In this document: piece after piece, positions 15,801-23,004 of the stretch | Layout of the letters: each line of letters starts with the position of its first letter | How positions within the stretch are numbered: the first letter of the stretch is position 1 | DNA from: CAZGVW01 sp964529265 | GTDB lineage: Bacteria > Planctomycetota > Phycisphaerae > Phycisphaerales > UBA1924 | Direction: 5' to 3' | DNA length: 49,060 nucleotides | NCBI GenBank assembly: GCA_964529265.1 | Contig: CAZGVW010000234.1 | Location: 1 to 49,060, forward strand | Made by a program: the position numbers and the translations under genes | The notes under the pieces: generated by a model | Database searches by the model: none | The model's input: the letters and a program-made list of their open reading frames with translations, nothing else | What the model was told of the DNA's origin: nothing

Positions 15801-17163
15801 GCTCGTAGACAACGTGAGCGCGCACGGACTGCTGGAGCAGGTGCGGGAGGTCCACGTTCTCGCCGACATAGAAGGAGCCGACGCCGGCGATGCGCTGCGC
15901 TTCGACGGTGCCGAAGTGCGTGACGTGGGCCTGCTTGCGGTCCATCTCGACTTCGTAGTACTGGGTGTGGCGGTCGCGATCGGCTTCGAGTTCCGGGAGT
16001 TGCTTGCGGGCTTCGGCCAGGTCCTGCTGGAGCGCCGGGACGGCGGCGCGGTCGCGGGCGTTGCGGATATCGCCTTCGAGCCCCTTGATGCGCATTTTGC
16101 ACTTCTGGACCCTTTCGTCCGCGTCGGCCCAGGGCTTCTGCTTCTGGACAAGGTGGCGGGCGAGGCGATCGGCGAGGTCGTAGCGCGGCATGTCCTCGAA
16201 GGCGAGGCCGGAGATGATGAGGGGCGTGCGGGCCTCGTCGATGAGGATGGAATCGACTTCGTCAACGATGGCGTACTCGCGGGCGCGCTGCACCTGCTGC
16301 TCGACGGAGCGCTTCATGTTGTCGCGCAGATAGTCGAAGCCGAACTCGGCGGTGGTGCCGTAGACGACGTCGCAGCGGTACATGATGCGCTTGACGTCCT
16401 CGGGCTGCATGTGCATGGGGTGGATGGCGCCGACCGTGAGGCCGACGGCGTGGAAGAAGGGGTAGACCCAGTCGCGGTCGCGCTGGACGAGGTAGTCGTT
16501 CACGGTGACGACGTGGCACTTCATGTCCTCGATCGCGGCGAGGTAGCCGGCGAGGGGCGCGACGATGGTCTTGCCTTCGCCGGTCTTCATCTCGGCGATC
16601 TTGCCCTGGTAAAGCACCATGCCGCCGATGAGCTGCACGTCGAAGGGGCGGGCGCGGAAGGGCGGGCGGCTCTCGGGGTAGAGTTCGCGCACGGCGTCGT
16701 AGACTTCGACGGGGATATCGACCTGCATCCAGCCCGGCTGGGGCTCGGAGCAGCCGAGGAACTCGCCGATGGGCGGCGCAGGCTCGCGGGCGTCGATCTC
16801 GGCCTTCGTGCGGTCGTAGAGGTCGCGGGCCGCGGCGGGGAGGCGGGAGGGATCGAAATCCGCGGCGAAGCGCGGGTTGAAGATGTTGCGGATGCCGACG
16901 GCGCGGTCCATGGCCTCGCGGGCGACGGCGAAGGCCTCGACGAGGAGGTCGCCGGACTTCGCGCCTTTCTTGACGCGGTCGCGGAACTGCGGGGTGCGCT
17001 CGCGGAGCTGGGCGTCGGTGAGGCGGCGGATCTCGGGCTCGAGGGCGTTGATGGCTTCGACGCGCGTGGTGTAGCGCTTGACGAAGCGCTCGTTGCGCGT
17101 GCCGAAGATCATCCGGAGGAGTGTTCCGACGACCGGAACGCCGATCTGAGAGTTTGGTGGCAT
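12853..17163 (-). CDS. secA: Preprotein translocase ATPase SecA, extra-long form
   Basis: Drives Sec-dependent export through SecYEG by ATP hydrolysis. The 1436-residue protein is far longer than the usual 830-950. Walker A MKTGEGKT is at about 192-199, DEVDS with IDEARTPLIISG at about 301-319, RWSDGLHQAVE, AGMTGTADTEA, ATNMAGRGTDIKLG and GRSGRQGD are intact. Extra sequence lies at about residues 92-170 before RPFDVQLIGG, as a coiled-coil-like stretch after DEAD (MRIKGLEGDIRNARDR and following), as three copies of a L-x2-WAR-x2-F motif in the helical region (about 980, 1045 and 1115), and as a Pro/Ala-rich linker. The C-terminus carries the zinc motif GRNDACPKGSGRKYKKCC, which binds SecB or ribosome in other bacteria. 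It stands alone on the minus strand. Confidence 0.96.
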   Translation of the reverse strand: MPPNSQIGVPVVGTLLRMIFGTRNERFVKRYTTRVEAINALEPEIRRLTDAQLRERTPQFRDRVKKGAKSGDLLVEAFAVAREAMDRAVGIRNIFNPRFAADFDPSRLPAAARDLYDRTKAEIDAREPAPPIGEFLGCSEPQPGWMQVDIPVEVYDAVRELYPESRPPFRARPFDVQLIGGMVLYQGKIAEMKTGEGKTIVAPLAGYLAAIEDMKCHVVTVNDYLVQRDRDWVYPFFHAVGLTVGAIHPMHMQPEDVKRIMYRCDVVYGTTAEFGFDYLRDNMKRSVEQQVQRAREYAIVDEVDSILIDEARTPLIISGLAFEDMPRYDLADRLARHLVQKQKPWADADERVQKCKMRIKGLEGDIRNARDRAAVPALQQDLAEARKQLPELEADRDRHTQYYEVEMDRKQAHVTHFGTVEAQRIAGVGSFYVGENVDLPHLLQQSVRAHVVYERDRDYVIMPQPNEQTGQTEPRVVIVDTFTGRPMIGRQWSDGLHQAVESKEAVPIKQETQTVASITIQNFFKMYKRLAGMTGTADTEAQEFNDIYKLDVVSIPTNLPVVRRDFDDTVYLTGKDKWTAIVDEIKSFHDVGRPVLVGTTSVEKSEKLADMLGKRHGVKHEVLNAKQHEREAHIIENAGQLGAVMIATNMAGRGTDIKLGRVQRTQLLEHWQRRGMAPRELTIDASDDQVREAIYRKIAPKELGIQKKEAEERPFEQLELDLLRKWTAENTWLDPRKVDSMDAESLRASLDEGGRFLLHRIGWMSTIESLGGLHVIGTERHESRRIDNQLRGRSGRQGDKGSSRFFVALDDDLMKMFAGETTMKILARLGMKEGDAIEHPMLSKSVARAQRKVEERNFQIRKNILEYDEVMEHQRRTFYGLRQRVLEGRRMKELIFEYIEDAVTDAVNRFLDRDYPLECVAEAARQKLDVSIPPERLRGREGQEVIDRVLSVAREEARADISLTLGEYMPGDAAPEDHDLTGLCNWARSEFGAEIQPHEVREMSRLDVQRRLVEAAEAHIETADLAGVEQYTDKGYGLRELCKWARTRFGIEVTPEEIEPLEERHQVIALITDRAAAQYREREVEYPVTFALQMTMAMMRQSSQQAGAQLVRWANTRFKLGWDESVVRTRMPQQLHDELMKASRAFIESGAVDQAAVEALACPTDEALTEHFRERYGATVPDTLFRLQGEERAEAVRARVEAILRSEMIQFERFVLLEVLDSTWKDHLRAMDQLRDSIGFRAFSQQDPRIEYKREGSRMFDDMLESIRDRVTEYAFKMRFSPQVAPPAPPSPPAPRPAGVAGGAAGAGAASAAAPVFGAASITGPGFDAPRAAPRPAPPSSNGPSAAPGDQPAPAPVDRAAGREAAVRTPQPAPVAQQPPSGPAGASARPADEKLGRNDACPKGSGRKYKKCCNRPDGMCTGEGLKRAPVGDETGD

Positions 17164-17183
17164 GGCGGAATCGCCTTTTTCGG

Positions 17184-17214
17184 CGCGCCGGGCCGCGCCT
17201 TGCGCGGCGGCGCG
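17184..17214 (-). promoter_or_regulatory. GC hairpin in the secA 5' leader
   Basis: Arms CGCGCCG and CGGCGCG, with an inner CCGC/GCGG pairing, form a stable stem about 20 bases upstream of the secA start. On the mRNA it is followed by GAAAAAGGCG before the ATG. It could act on translation initiation, but no SecM-like arrest peptide was found in the 224-base leader. Confidence 0.3.
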
Positions 17215-17387
17215 TGATTGTGCTGCGTGATGCAGGCGCCCCGCTGCCCGCGCGGCGGAGAAACCCGCCGCGCGTCACGAAGCGAACTGGGTCGCGGGCC
17301 GAGGAACGGCCGAATGTGTGGAATGGAGCCCTCTGACCGCGCGGCCGAACCCTCCCCCGGCGGGGAAGGCCGGAATCCCGGCGCGGC

Positions 17388-17771
17388 TTACGCCGCCGGG
17401 GCGGGGGGCGGGAGGTTGAGCAGGTCCGGCCGCTGGTAGATGCCCGCGGGGCGCGAATCCGGCTGGGTCGGCTTCGGGGCCGGGGCGTTGGCGGAGGCAT
17501 CGCTGAGCAGGCCGGAGGACCAGGTGGCGACGACATCGAGCGTGGCGCCCCGGGCGAGGCTGCGGACGGCCCGGGCCATGGCGCCGGAGGCCTGCCGGAT
17601 CGGCCCGCCCTCGCGGGCGGCGGCCTGGGCCTGGCGGGCCTCCTCGATGAGCCATGAGCGGTCAACGGAGGCCGGGACGCTCACCACCAGGGCGAGGAGC
17701 AGCAGGAGCGCAAAGCCGCCGCCGGCGGATCGCGCGGGCTGTCGCTCGGGATGGGGGTGGGCGTGGTCCAT
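17388..17771 (-). CDS. Small hypothetical membrane-anchored protein
   Basis: A 127-residue protein that I do not recognise. From MDHAHPHPERQPARSAGGG a single hydrophobic helix FALLLLLALVVSVPASV (about 20-36) is followed by an amphipathic alpha region WLIEEARQAQAAAREGG and a Pro/Ala-rich tail ending NLPPPAPAA. Topology is probably N-in, with the rest periplasmic. It is transcribed toward secA, 224 bases upstream, and divergently from birA across 78 bases. The frame is open with codon use like its neighbours, and the membrane helix argues that it is a real gene. A SecA regulator role is only a positional guess. Confidence 0.6.
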   Translation of the reverse strand: MDHAHPHPERQPARSAGGGFALLLLLALVVSVPASVDRSWLIEEARQAQAAAREGGPIRQASGAMARAVRSLARGATLDVVATWSSGLLSDASANAPAPKPTQPDSRPAGIYQRPDLLNLPPPAPAA

Positions 17772-17849
17772 GGACTCCCAAGACAGTATCGGCGCGGGAT
17801 GGGGCGGCGGCAAGCGGCTCTGGTGGCCCCAAGGGCGGCTGATAACCTG

Positions 17850-18632
17850 ATGACCATGCGGGATCTGGATCTGCTGGCCCCGATCGAGCGGCTTGAGGAG
17901 GTCGATTCGACCAACCTCGCGGCGAGGCGGGCTGTGGAATCAGGTGAACTGGCCGGGTCGGGGAGGATGCTTGTCGCGAAGCGGCAGACGGCGGGGCGGG
18001 GCCGTTTCGGGAGGGCCTGGGCCAGCCCCGAGGGCGGACTGTGGTGCACGCTGGCGTGGCCGGTGAGTCTCGACCCGGCGCGGGTGCTGGAGGGGCTGGG
18101 GCTGCGCGTGGGCGTGGCGTGCGCGCATGCGGTGGAACATGCGCTTGCGGCGCACGGGCATGGCGAGGGTGTGCGCCTCAAGTGGCCGAACGATGTGCTG
18201 GTGAATGGGAAGAAAGCGCTTGGAGCGCTGTGCGAGGCGCTGGAGCGGGATGGGAAGACGTACATCCTCGTCGGCGTCGGTGTGAACGTGAACTTCCCGG
18301 AGAGCGCGTTTCCGCCTGAAGTGCGGCCGCTTGCGACCACGTTGTCAACCGTCGTGCACGGGCAGGTGAACCTGGAGCGGCTGCTGCATGACCTGCGCGA
18401 GCGGCTCGTGCAGGCGCTGATGACCGAAGGGCTCACAAAGGGGCTCGTCAACGATGCGCGAGCGCATTTGTTCGGCGTCGGCAGCCAGGCCACGATTTCG
18501 CTGGCGGATGGATCGAAGAAAGGCGGCGTGCTTTCGGGGCTGACGGATGACGGCCGCGTGCGGCTGGACACGCCTGAAGGGCCGTACGTGGCCCCCGCGG
18601 GAGCGGATGTTCAGCATCTGATCACGCCGTAG
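17850..18632 (+). CDS. birA: Biotin--[acetyl-CoA carboxylase] ligase
   Basis: Activates biotin to biotinyl-5'-AMP and attaches it to the biotin carboxyl carrier protein of acetyl-CoA carboxylase. The 260-residue protein has EEVDSTN at its start, AKRQTAGRGRFGRAW (the biotin/AMP-binding loop), GGLWCTLAWPV, LKWPNDVLVNGKKALGALCE (adenylate and catalytic lysine motif), VGVGVNVN and a C-terminal SH3-like domain. There is no N-terminal helix-turn-helix, so it is a monofunctional class I ligase that should not repress transcription. ATG 17850 or 17856 (MTMRDLD) is the start. It diverges from the small membrane-protein gene. Confidence 0.93.
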   Translation: MTMRDLDLLAPIERLEEVDSTNLAARRAVESGELAGSGRMLVAKRQTAGRGRFGRAWASPEGGLWCTLAWPVSLDPARVLEGLGLRVGVACAHAVEHALAAHGHGEGVRLKWPNDVLVNGKKALGALCEALERDGKTYILVGVGVNVNFPESAFPPEVRPLATTLSTVVHGQVNLERLLHDLRERLVQALMTEGLTKGLVNDARAHLFGVGSQATISLADGSKKGGVLSGLTDDGRVRLDTPEGPYVAPAGADVQHLITP

Positions 18633-18792
18633 GGGCGCGACTTGCGCGGTCGCGCGAGGGGCGGGCGCCATCCGCGCCATTGGGGTGTAGCCGCGGGAGC
18701 GTTCGGTGGGGCGGATGCCCTCCTACGCGGTCGGCGGCCCGGAGGTCGGGGCGCCGATGACGTTCCCGGGACCCCTGTTTGAGGAGCGAATC

Positions 18793-19536
18793 ATGAAAGC
18801 ACTGCTGAGAACAATCGCTGCGGGAGTGGTTGGCGCATGTCTGGCGACGGCGGCCACGGCCGGAGACAGCGCTGCATGCACCGCTGCGGCGAAAGCCGCG
18901 AGCGCGCAGACCGGCGCCGAATGCACGAAGGCGGAAGGCGCATCGGCGCAGAATCCGTTCGCGGCGCGGCTTGCCGCGGCGGGCGCCCCGCTGATGGAGT
19001 GCAAGGTCGGCGATACGACGACGAACTGCCCGATCGAGGCGTTCACGCTCGCCACCAAGACCGGCGCCGCGGCGACCTACTGCGTGGCCGGCAAGACGTA
19101 CACCGACTTCGCGGAGGCGACAAAGGCCTGGGCCGGCGCCCTGAGCCGCCGCCTTGAGGAAATCACAACGGTGCAGTACGCCGTCGGCGACTCCTGCACC
19201 TACTGCCCCGATGAGGCGAAGGCCGCTTCGGCGTCGAGCGGCGCGAAGGTGCGCCTCATGCTCGCTTCGCACGAGTATTCGTGCGCCGATTCGGTGAAGT
19301 CGGCCGCGGTGGCGGCCCTGAAGGCCGCGGACGCGGTGCCCTTTGCGATGTTCGTGGGCGACACCGAGTGCGCCTGCCCCGCGATGGCGGCGAGACTCTC
19401 GCGCGTCACCGGCGCCCCCATCACCTATGCTGTCGACGGCCAGAAAGTGAACTGCGAACTCCTGGCGTCCTGTTTCCTGAACGCCAGGCGGGTGCTGGCC
19501 GCATCGGATTCTCTACGGAGCGGATGGCAAGGCTGA
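18793..19536 (+). CDS. Exported cysteine-rich protein with three internal repeats
   Basis: A 247-residue protein with a clear Sec signal peptide (MKALLRTIAAGVVGACLATAATAG, cleavage near 22-24) and a GAGGAGCG ribosome-binding site. Three 57-59-residue repeats start at residues 72, 131 and 188, each with VGD, a CP pair a few residues later, and then TGA or SGA followed by Y/L and V/A-x-G. CP positions are 79-80, 138-139 and 195-196. A shorter Cys-rich lead-in (residues 25-70) precedes them. Twelve or so cysteines outside the cytoplasm suggest disulphides or metal binding; I know no established function. It overlaps the sigma-factor gene, so it is probably the first gene of a signalling operon and may be its sensor, target or product. 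Confidence 0.75.
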   Translation: MKALLRTIAAGVVGACLATAATAGDSAACTAAAKAASAQTGAECTKAEGASAQNPFAARLAAAGAPLMECKVGDTTTNCPIEAFTLATKTGAAATYCVAGKTYTDFAEATKAWAGALSRRLEEITTVQYAVGDSCTYCPDEAKAASASSGAKVRLMLASHEYSCADSVKSAAVAALKAADAVPFAMFVGDTECACPAMAARLSRVTGAPITYAVDGQKVNCELLASCFLNARRVLAASDSLRSGWQG

Positions 19537-20201
19537 GCATGGCAGAGCGGAGCAAGTTGGGGGTGGACGCGGCCGATCCGGCGGTGCGGACGGCGGGCGA
19601 AGCGCCCGCGCCGCCGATCGGCCAGCGCCGAGCGTCTCGGCCCGATGTGGACAGCCTGCGGCCGAAGAGCGCGCTCCGCGGGGAAGCCGCGCTGCGGGGC
19701 CTTCTCACGGAGGGGCTCGACCCGCTCTATCGATTCATCCTCTTCCGCGTGGGCTGCGATCCCCACCGGGCGGAGGACCTGCTCCAGCAGACGGCGTACA
19801 TCGCGCTCAATCACGAGCGAGCGCCGAAAGATGCGCAGGAGCAGGAATGGTGGCTGAAGGGCATCGCGCGGAACCTGATCCGCCAGCACTGGCGGCAGCG
19901 GCGCCGAGCGGAAGCGGCGCTGGGCGATGCCTCTCTCAACGGACGGGGGCGGACGGCCGATGCGGATGACTCGCCGCCGGCCGCCGCGGCGAAGGGCAGC
20001 GAAGTGATGCGCCTGATGACGGCGCTGACCGACCTGCCGAGCGACGACCAGGCGCTCGTCTACCTGTTCTACAAGCGCCGCAGATCGACGGCCCAGATCG
20101 CGGAGGAACTGGGAGTTTCGGAAAAGAGCGTGGAGTGCCGCCTGTACCGGATCCGCCATGTCTTGCGGAACGCACTCAGCGAATCGGGAGCCCAGTCATG
20201 A
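19524..20201 (+). CDS. RNA polymerase sigma-70 factor, ECF type
   Basis: Initiates transcription of a regulon in place of the housekeeping sigma factor. The 225-residue protein has region 2 (LDPLYRFILFRVGCDPHRAE and LQQTAYIAL) and region 4 (LTDLPSDDQALVYLFYKRRR, then STAQIAEELGVSEKSVECRL with its helix-turn-helix). Region 3 and region 1.1 are missing, as in ECF sigmas. A 60-residue Arg/Ala/Pro-rich N-terminal extension precedes region 2. ATG 19524 overlaps the Cys-repeat gene; ATG 19539 is an alternative that loses five residues. The stop overlaps the next start by 4 bases. Genes 3' of ECF sigmas commonly encode their anti-sigma factor. Confidence 0.88.
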   Translation: MARLSMAERSKLGVDAADPAVRTAGEAPAPPIGQRRASRPDVDSLRPKSALRGEAALRGLLTEGLDPLYRFILFRVGCDPHRAEDLLQQTAYIALNHERAPKDAQEQEWWLKGIARNLIRQHWRQRRRAEAALGDASLNGRGRTADADDSPPAAAAKGSEVMRLMTALTDLPSDDQALVYLFYKRRRSTAQIAEELGVSEKSVECRLYRIRHVLRNALSESGAQS

Positions 20202-20866
20202 ACGCGGAACGTGAAGACCCTCTTGATCGCGCATTCGATGAGCGGCTGCGCGCGCTCGGGCCCGATCTGCCCGAGCCCGCCGCGCCGAAATCGTTGCGCG
20301 AGGCGATCGAAACAATGTTGCTCGAACGCGCCGCTGAGACGCGCGGCGTGCGACCCGGGTTTCGATGGTCGTCCATGGCGTGGGTGTCCATGGCCGCCGC
20401 GGCGGCGCTGGCCCTGCTTGCCGCCCATTTCTTCCAGGAAACGCAGCGCATGCGCGAGGAGCTCGCCCTGCTCCGCTCTGCCCAGCACAGCCAAACGCCC
20501 GCCGATGCGCCCCGCCTCGCCGTCGTCGCGTTCGATCACATGATGTGCCCCATCGCCGCGGAAGTGCGCCCGAAGTTCGCCGAAATGATGCGCCGCCACA
20601 GCGAAGATCCGGTCGATTTCCTCACGCTCTACGTCGCCGACAAAGACCTTCCCGAGGCCCACAGGCTCGCCGGCGACCGCGGCCTTGAGTGGATGTTCCA
20701 GGATCGCCCGGTCATGCAATCGGGCAGCGTCAACGTGGTTGACCTGGACGATATGAAGATCCTGGCCACCGCCATCGGCGCCCGCGGCGTCGATCAGGTC
20801 GAGCAGATGCTCAATGAGCGCCTCCATCCGGCGCCCAACGCGCGCTCACCCCTCATGCATCACTGA
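20198..20866 (+). CDS. Single-pass membrane protein, candidate anti-sigma factor with thioredoxin-like domain
   Basis: A 222-residue protein coupled by ATGA overlap to the sigma gene. The N-terminal cytoplasmic part (residues 1-65, MNAEREDPLDRAFDERLRAL and ALGPDLPEPAAPKSLREAIE) is helical and could bind sigma, although a zinc HxxxCxxC anti-sigma motif is missing. One membrane helix SSMAWVSMAAAAALALLAAHFF is followed by a coiled coil (ETQRMREELALLRSA). The C-terminal periplasmic domain LAVVAFDHMMCPIAAEVRP, VDFLTLYVADKD and VNVVDLDDMKIL has a beta-alpha-beta pattern like a thioredoxin fold with one cysteine in an MMCP motif rather than CxxC. Anti-sigma identity is inferred from position and topology. 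A CP motif also recurs in the exported protein two genes upstream. Confidence 0.65.
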   Translation: MNAEREDPLDRAFDERLRALGPDLPEPAAPKSLREAIETMLLERAAETRGVRPGFRWSSMAWVSMAAAAALALLAAHFFQETQRMREELALLRSAQHSQTPADAPRLAVVAFDHMMCPIAAEVRPKFAEMMRRHSEDPVDFLTLYVADKDLPEAHRLAGDRGLEWMFQDRPVMQSGSVNVVDLDDMKILATAIGARGVDQVEQMLNERLHPAPNARSPLMHH

Positions 20867-20880
20867 GCCGCGCTTCAGTG
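20861..20880. terminator. Hairpin spanning two convergent stop codons
   Basis: CACTGA and TCAGTG arms (6 bp) around an 8-base loop; each arm contains the stop codon of one gene, 20864-20866 on plus and 20875-20877 on minus. It is a candidate bidirectional terminator, though neither side has a T-run. Confidence 0.4.
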
Positions 20881-21711
20881 AACCAGCGCCACCGGCGCGT
20901 TCACCTTCCGCAGCACCTGCCCCGTTGTGCCGCCGCCGAAGAACAGTTGGTGCAGCCACGTATCCGGGTAGGCGCCCATCACAAGCAGCGCCATGCTCGC
21001 GTGCGACGCCGCGGCTTCGATCTGCGCCGCCTCCGACTGCCCCTCCGGCCCGTAGTGGATCACCTGCGCATCCGGCGCCATCGCCTGCGCCTTCTCCAGC
21101 GATTCCTCCAGCGTGAGCCCGCGCCCGGACACCGCGAGCACGGAAAGCGGCCAGCCCGTCTGACGCGCCGCATCCTTCGACCACGCCACCGCCCGCTTGG
21201 AGCCGCCGCTGCCATCGAACACACCCAGCACGCGATTCACCGGGTGCAGCGGCCCCGTCGCAACCACCACCGGACACGGGCTCTCGCGCACCAGAGCCTT
21301 CGTCGATGACCCGATCCCCGCCCGCGCAAACCTCCCCTTCATGCCCACGGCGATCAGATCCTCAGGATCAGCCAGATCGACCAGCGCCTCGATGAGCCAG
21401 CCCGCCGCGACCACGCTCGAATACGGAACCGATCGCTTCGCGCAGTACTCGCCCAGTTCCTCGAGTGATTTCTCGGCCTTCTCGCGCTCCGCCTTCTGCT
21501 CCGCCTCATCCGCCGCGGCAACCTGCATCAGGATCGGGTTCGGATCGATGCCCGACACCGGGTCCGCGGGCATGACAACCGGTGGCGCAGGCTCCAGCGC
21601 GTGCATGCCGAAGATCTCGACCTTCGCCGCCTCGGCGAGCATGACGGCGTAGGCGAACGCCTCCCGCGCCAGTTCCGAGCCGTCGTACGCCACGATGATG
21701 CGCTTGATCAT
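20875..21711 (-). CDS. Universal stress protein, two-domain
   Basis: A 278-residue cytoplasmic protein with two tandem Usp alpha/beta domains. The first opens MIKRIIVAYDGSELAREAF, the usual first strand and ATP-pocket Asp, and ends VGMKGRFARAGIGSSTKALV with CPVVVA. The second repeats this as VNRVLGVFDGSGGSKRAVAW and closes on LVMGAYPDTWLHQLFFGGGT with APVALVH. The GxxGxxxxS/T ATP-binding pattern is kept in the first domain (GIGSSTKAL) and only partly in the second, so nucleotide binding may be restricted to the first domain. The start ATG is at 21709-21711. It ends convergently with the candidate anti-sigma gene and diverges from the glycosyltransferase. The inducing stress is unknown. Confidence 0.9.
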   Translation of the reverse strand: MIKRIIVAYDGSELAREAFAYAVMLAEAAKVEIFGMHALEPAPPVVMPADPVSGIDPNPILMQVAAADEAEQKAEREKAEKSLEELGEYCAKRSVPYSSVVAAGWLIEALVDLADPEDLIAVGMKGRFARAGIGSSTKALVRESPCPVVVATGPLHPVNRVLGVFDGSGGSKRAVAWSKDAARQTGWPLSVLAVSGRGLTLEESLEKAQAMAPDAQVIHYGPEGQSEAAQIEAAASHASMALLVMGAYPDTWLHQLFFGGGTTGQVLRKVNAPVALVH

Positions 21712-21861
21712 GAGCGCTCCACAAACCCCGTGGAGACCATCATATCGCGTGCATCGTCGCGGCCGCGTCGATTGCGCCGAGCCCTCCCGCGCACGGCGAA
21801 CGCTACGATCCCGGCCTGCCGTTTGACGCTGCCGCCGCACGCACTCGAGCGCCGCCCCGCA

Positions 21862-23004
21862 ATGCCTCCCTGGGTCACCATCCCGCTCTGGATCGCCGCC
21901 GGCTTCTGGCTCCTCGGCGCCATCGTCTGGTGGCGCGCCCTCCGCCTCGTGCCCGACCTGCCCACTGGGTCGCCGACCACCGAGAAACCCCGCGTCTCCA
22001 TCATCGTCGCCGCGCGAGACGAACGGGCCCGAATCGAAACAACGGCCCGCCGCATCCTCGCGCAGCAGGGCATCGATCTCCAGGCGATCATCGTTGACGA
22101 TCGATCCACCGACGGCACGGGCGAAGCCCTGCGCGCCATCGCCGCGGATGACCACCGCCTCGCCACGCTCCGCATCGATGCGCTCCCCGAGGGCTGGCTC
22201 GGCAAGTGCAACGCCCTCCGCGCCGCCGCTGCGCAGGCCGATGGCGACTGGCTCCTCTTCACCGATGCGGATACGTGGCTCGCGCCGAACGTCGCCGCCC
22301 GCGCCATCGCCGCCGCGGAGGCGGAATCCGCCCAACACGTCTGCCTCATGCCCGGCTTCCATGACTCCACCTTCCTCGGGCGCGCCACGCTCCTGGCCTT
22401 CTCACTCTCCTTCCTCAAGTTCATGGCCCGCGCCAATCTCGATCGCCCCCGCTCCTACGTCGGCGTCGGCGCATTCAACCTGGTGCGCGCCGATGCCTAC
22501 CGGGCCATCGGCGGACATGAGCCCCTGCGCATGGAAATCGTGGACGACATGAACCTCGGCCGCCTGCTCCGTCGCGCGGGCTTCCGCACGCGCTGCTTCC
22601 TCGCCTGCCGCGATTGCGAAATCTCCTGGGGCGGCGCGCCGCGCGATATCCTCCGAATCCTCCAGAAGAACCACTTCGCCATCGCGCGATTCAACGTGTG
22701 GCTCGTCGCGCTGATCCTCGCGATCGGCGCCACACTGTGGCTCGCGGGCGTCGCGGGGCCGCTGACGGGTGAATGGGCGGGCATTGCCGCGGGCGCTGCG
22801 TTCTGGTCCGTGGCGCTGCCCGCTCGGACGCTGGCGCGCCAACACGGCTGGTCATGGCGCGAGGCGCTCGCGGCGCCGCCGATGATGGGCCTGCTCATCG
22901 TCTCGATCGCCAACTCCGCCTTCACGACACTCCGGGCGGGCGGCGTCCGCTGGCGCGAGACCTTCTACCCGCTCGCCGACCTCCGCCGCGGCATGATTCG
23001 ATGA
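21862..23004 (+). CDS. Membrane glycosyltransferase, family 2
   Basis: A 380-residue GT-A-fold glycosyltransferase. An N-terminal membrane helix (PLWIAAGFWLLGAIVWW) is followed by VSIIVAARDERARIETT, IIVDDRSTDGTGEAL (nucleotide-sugar binding), GWLGKCNALRAAA, LLFTDADTW (DxD metal motif) and IVDDMNLGRLLRRAG (acceptor ED-type motif). Two or three membrane segments follow (LVALILAIGATLWLAGVAGP and PMMGLLIVSIANSAF). The arrangement resembles hopene- or carotenoid-associated family 2 transferases, but the acceptor is undetermined. Its stop overlaps the DUF1800 start (ATGA at 23001-23004), so it is translationally coupled to that gene. Confidence 0.85.
   Translation: MPPWVTIPLWIAAGFWLLGAIVWWRALRLVPDLPTGSPTTEKPRVSIIVAARDERARIETTARRILAQQGIDLQAIIVDDRSTDGTGEALRAIAADDHRLATLRIDALPEGWLGKCNALRAAAAQADGDWLLFTDADTWLAPNVAARAIAAAEAESAQHVCLMPGFHDSTFLGRATLLAFSLSFLKFMARANLDRPRSYVGVGAFNLVRADAYRAIGGHEPLRMEIVDDMNLGRLLRRAGFRTRCFLACRDCEISWGGAPRDILRILQKNHFAIARFNVWLVALILAIGATLWLAGVAGPLTGEWAGIAAGAAFWSVALPARTLARQHGWSWREALAAPPMMGLLIVSIANSAFTTLRAGGVRWRETFYPLADLRRGMIR

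Noticed and set aside
14821..17217. Long open frame of 798 codons on the plus strand opposite secA
   Set aside because: It mirrors the codons of secA in a GC-rich genome; composition is Asp/Gly/Ala/Val-rich with no domain, and SecA on the minus strand is certain.
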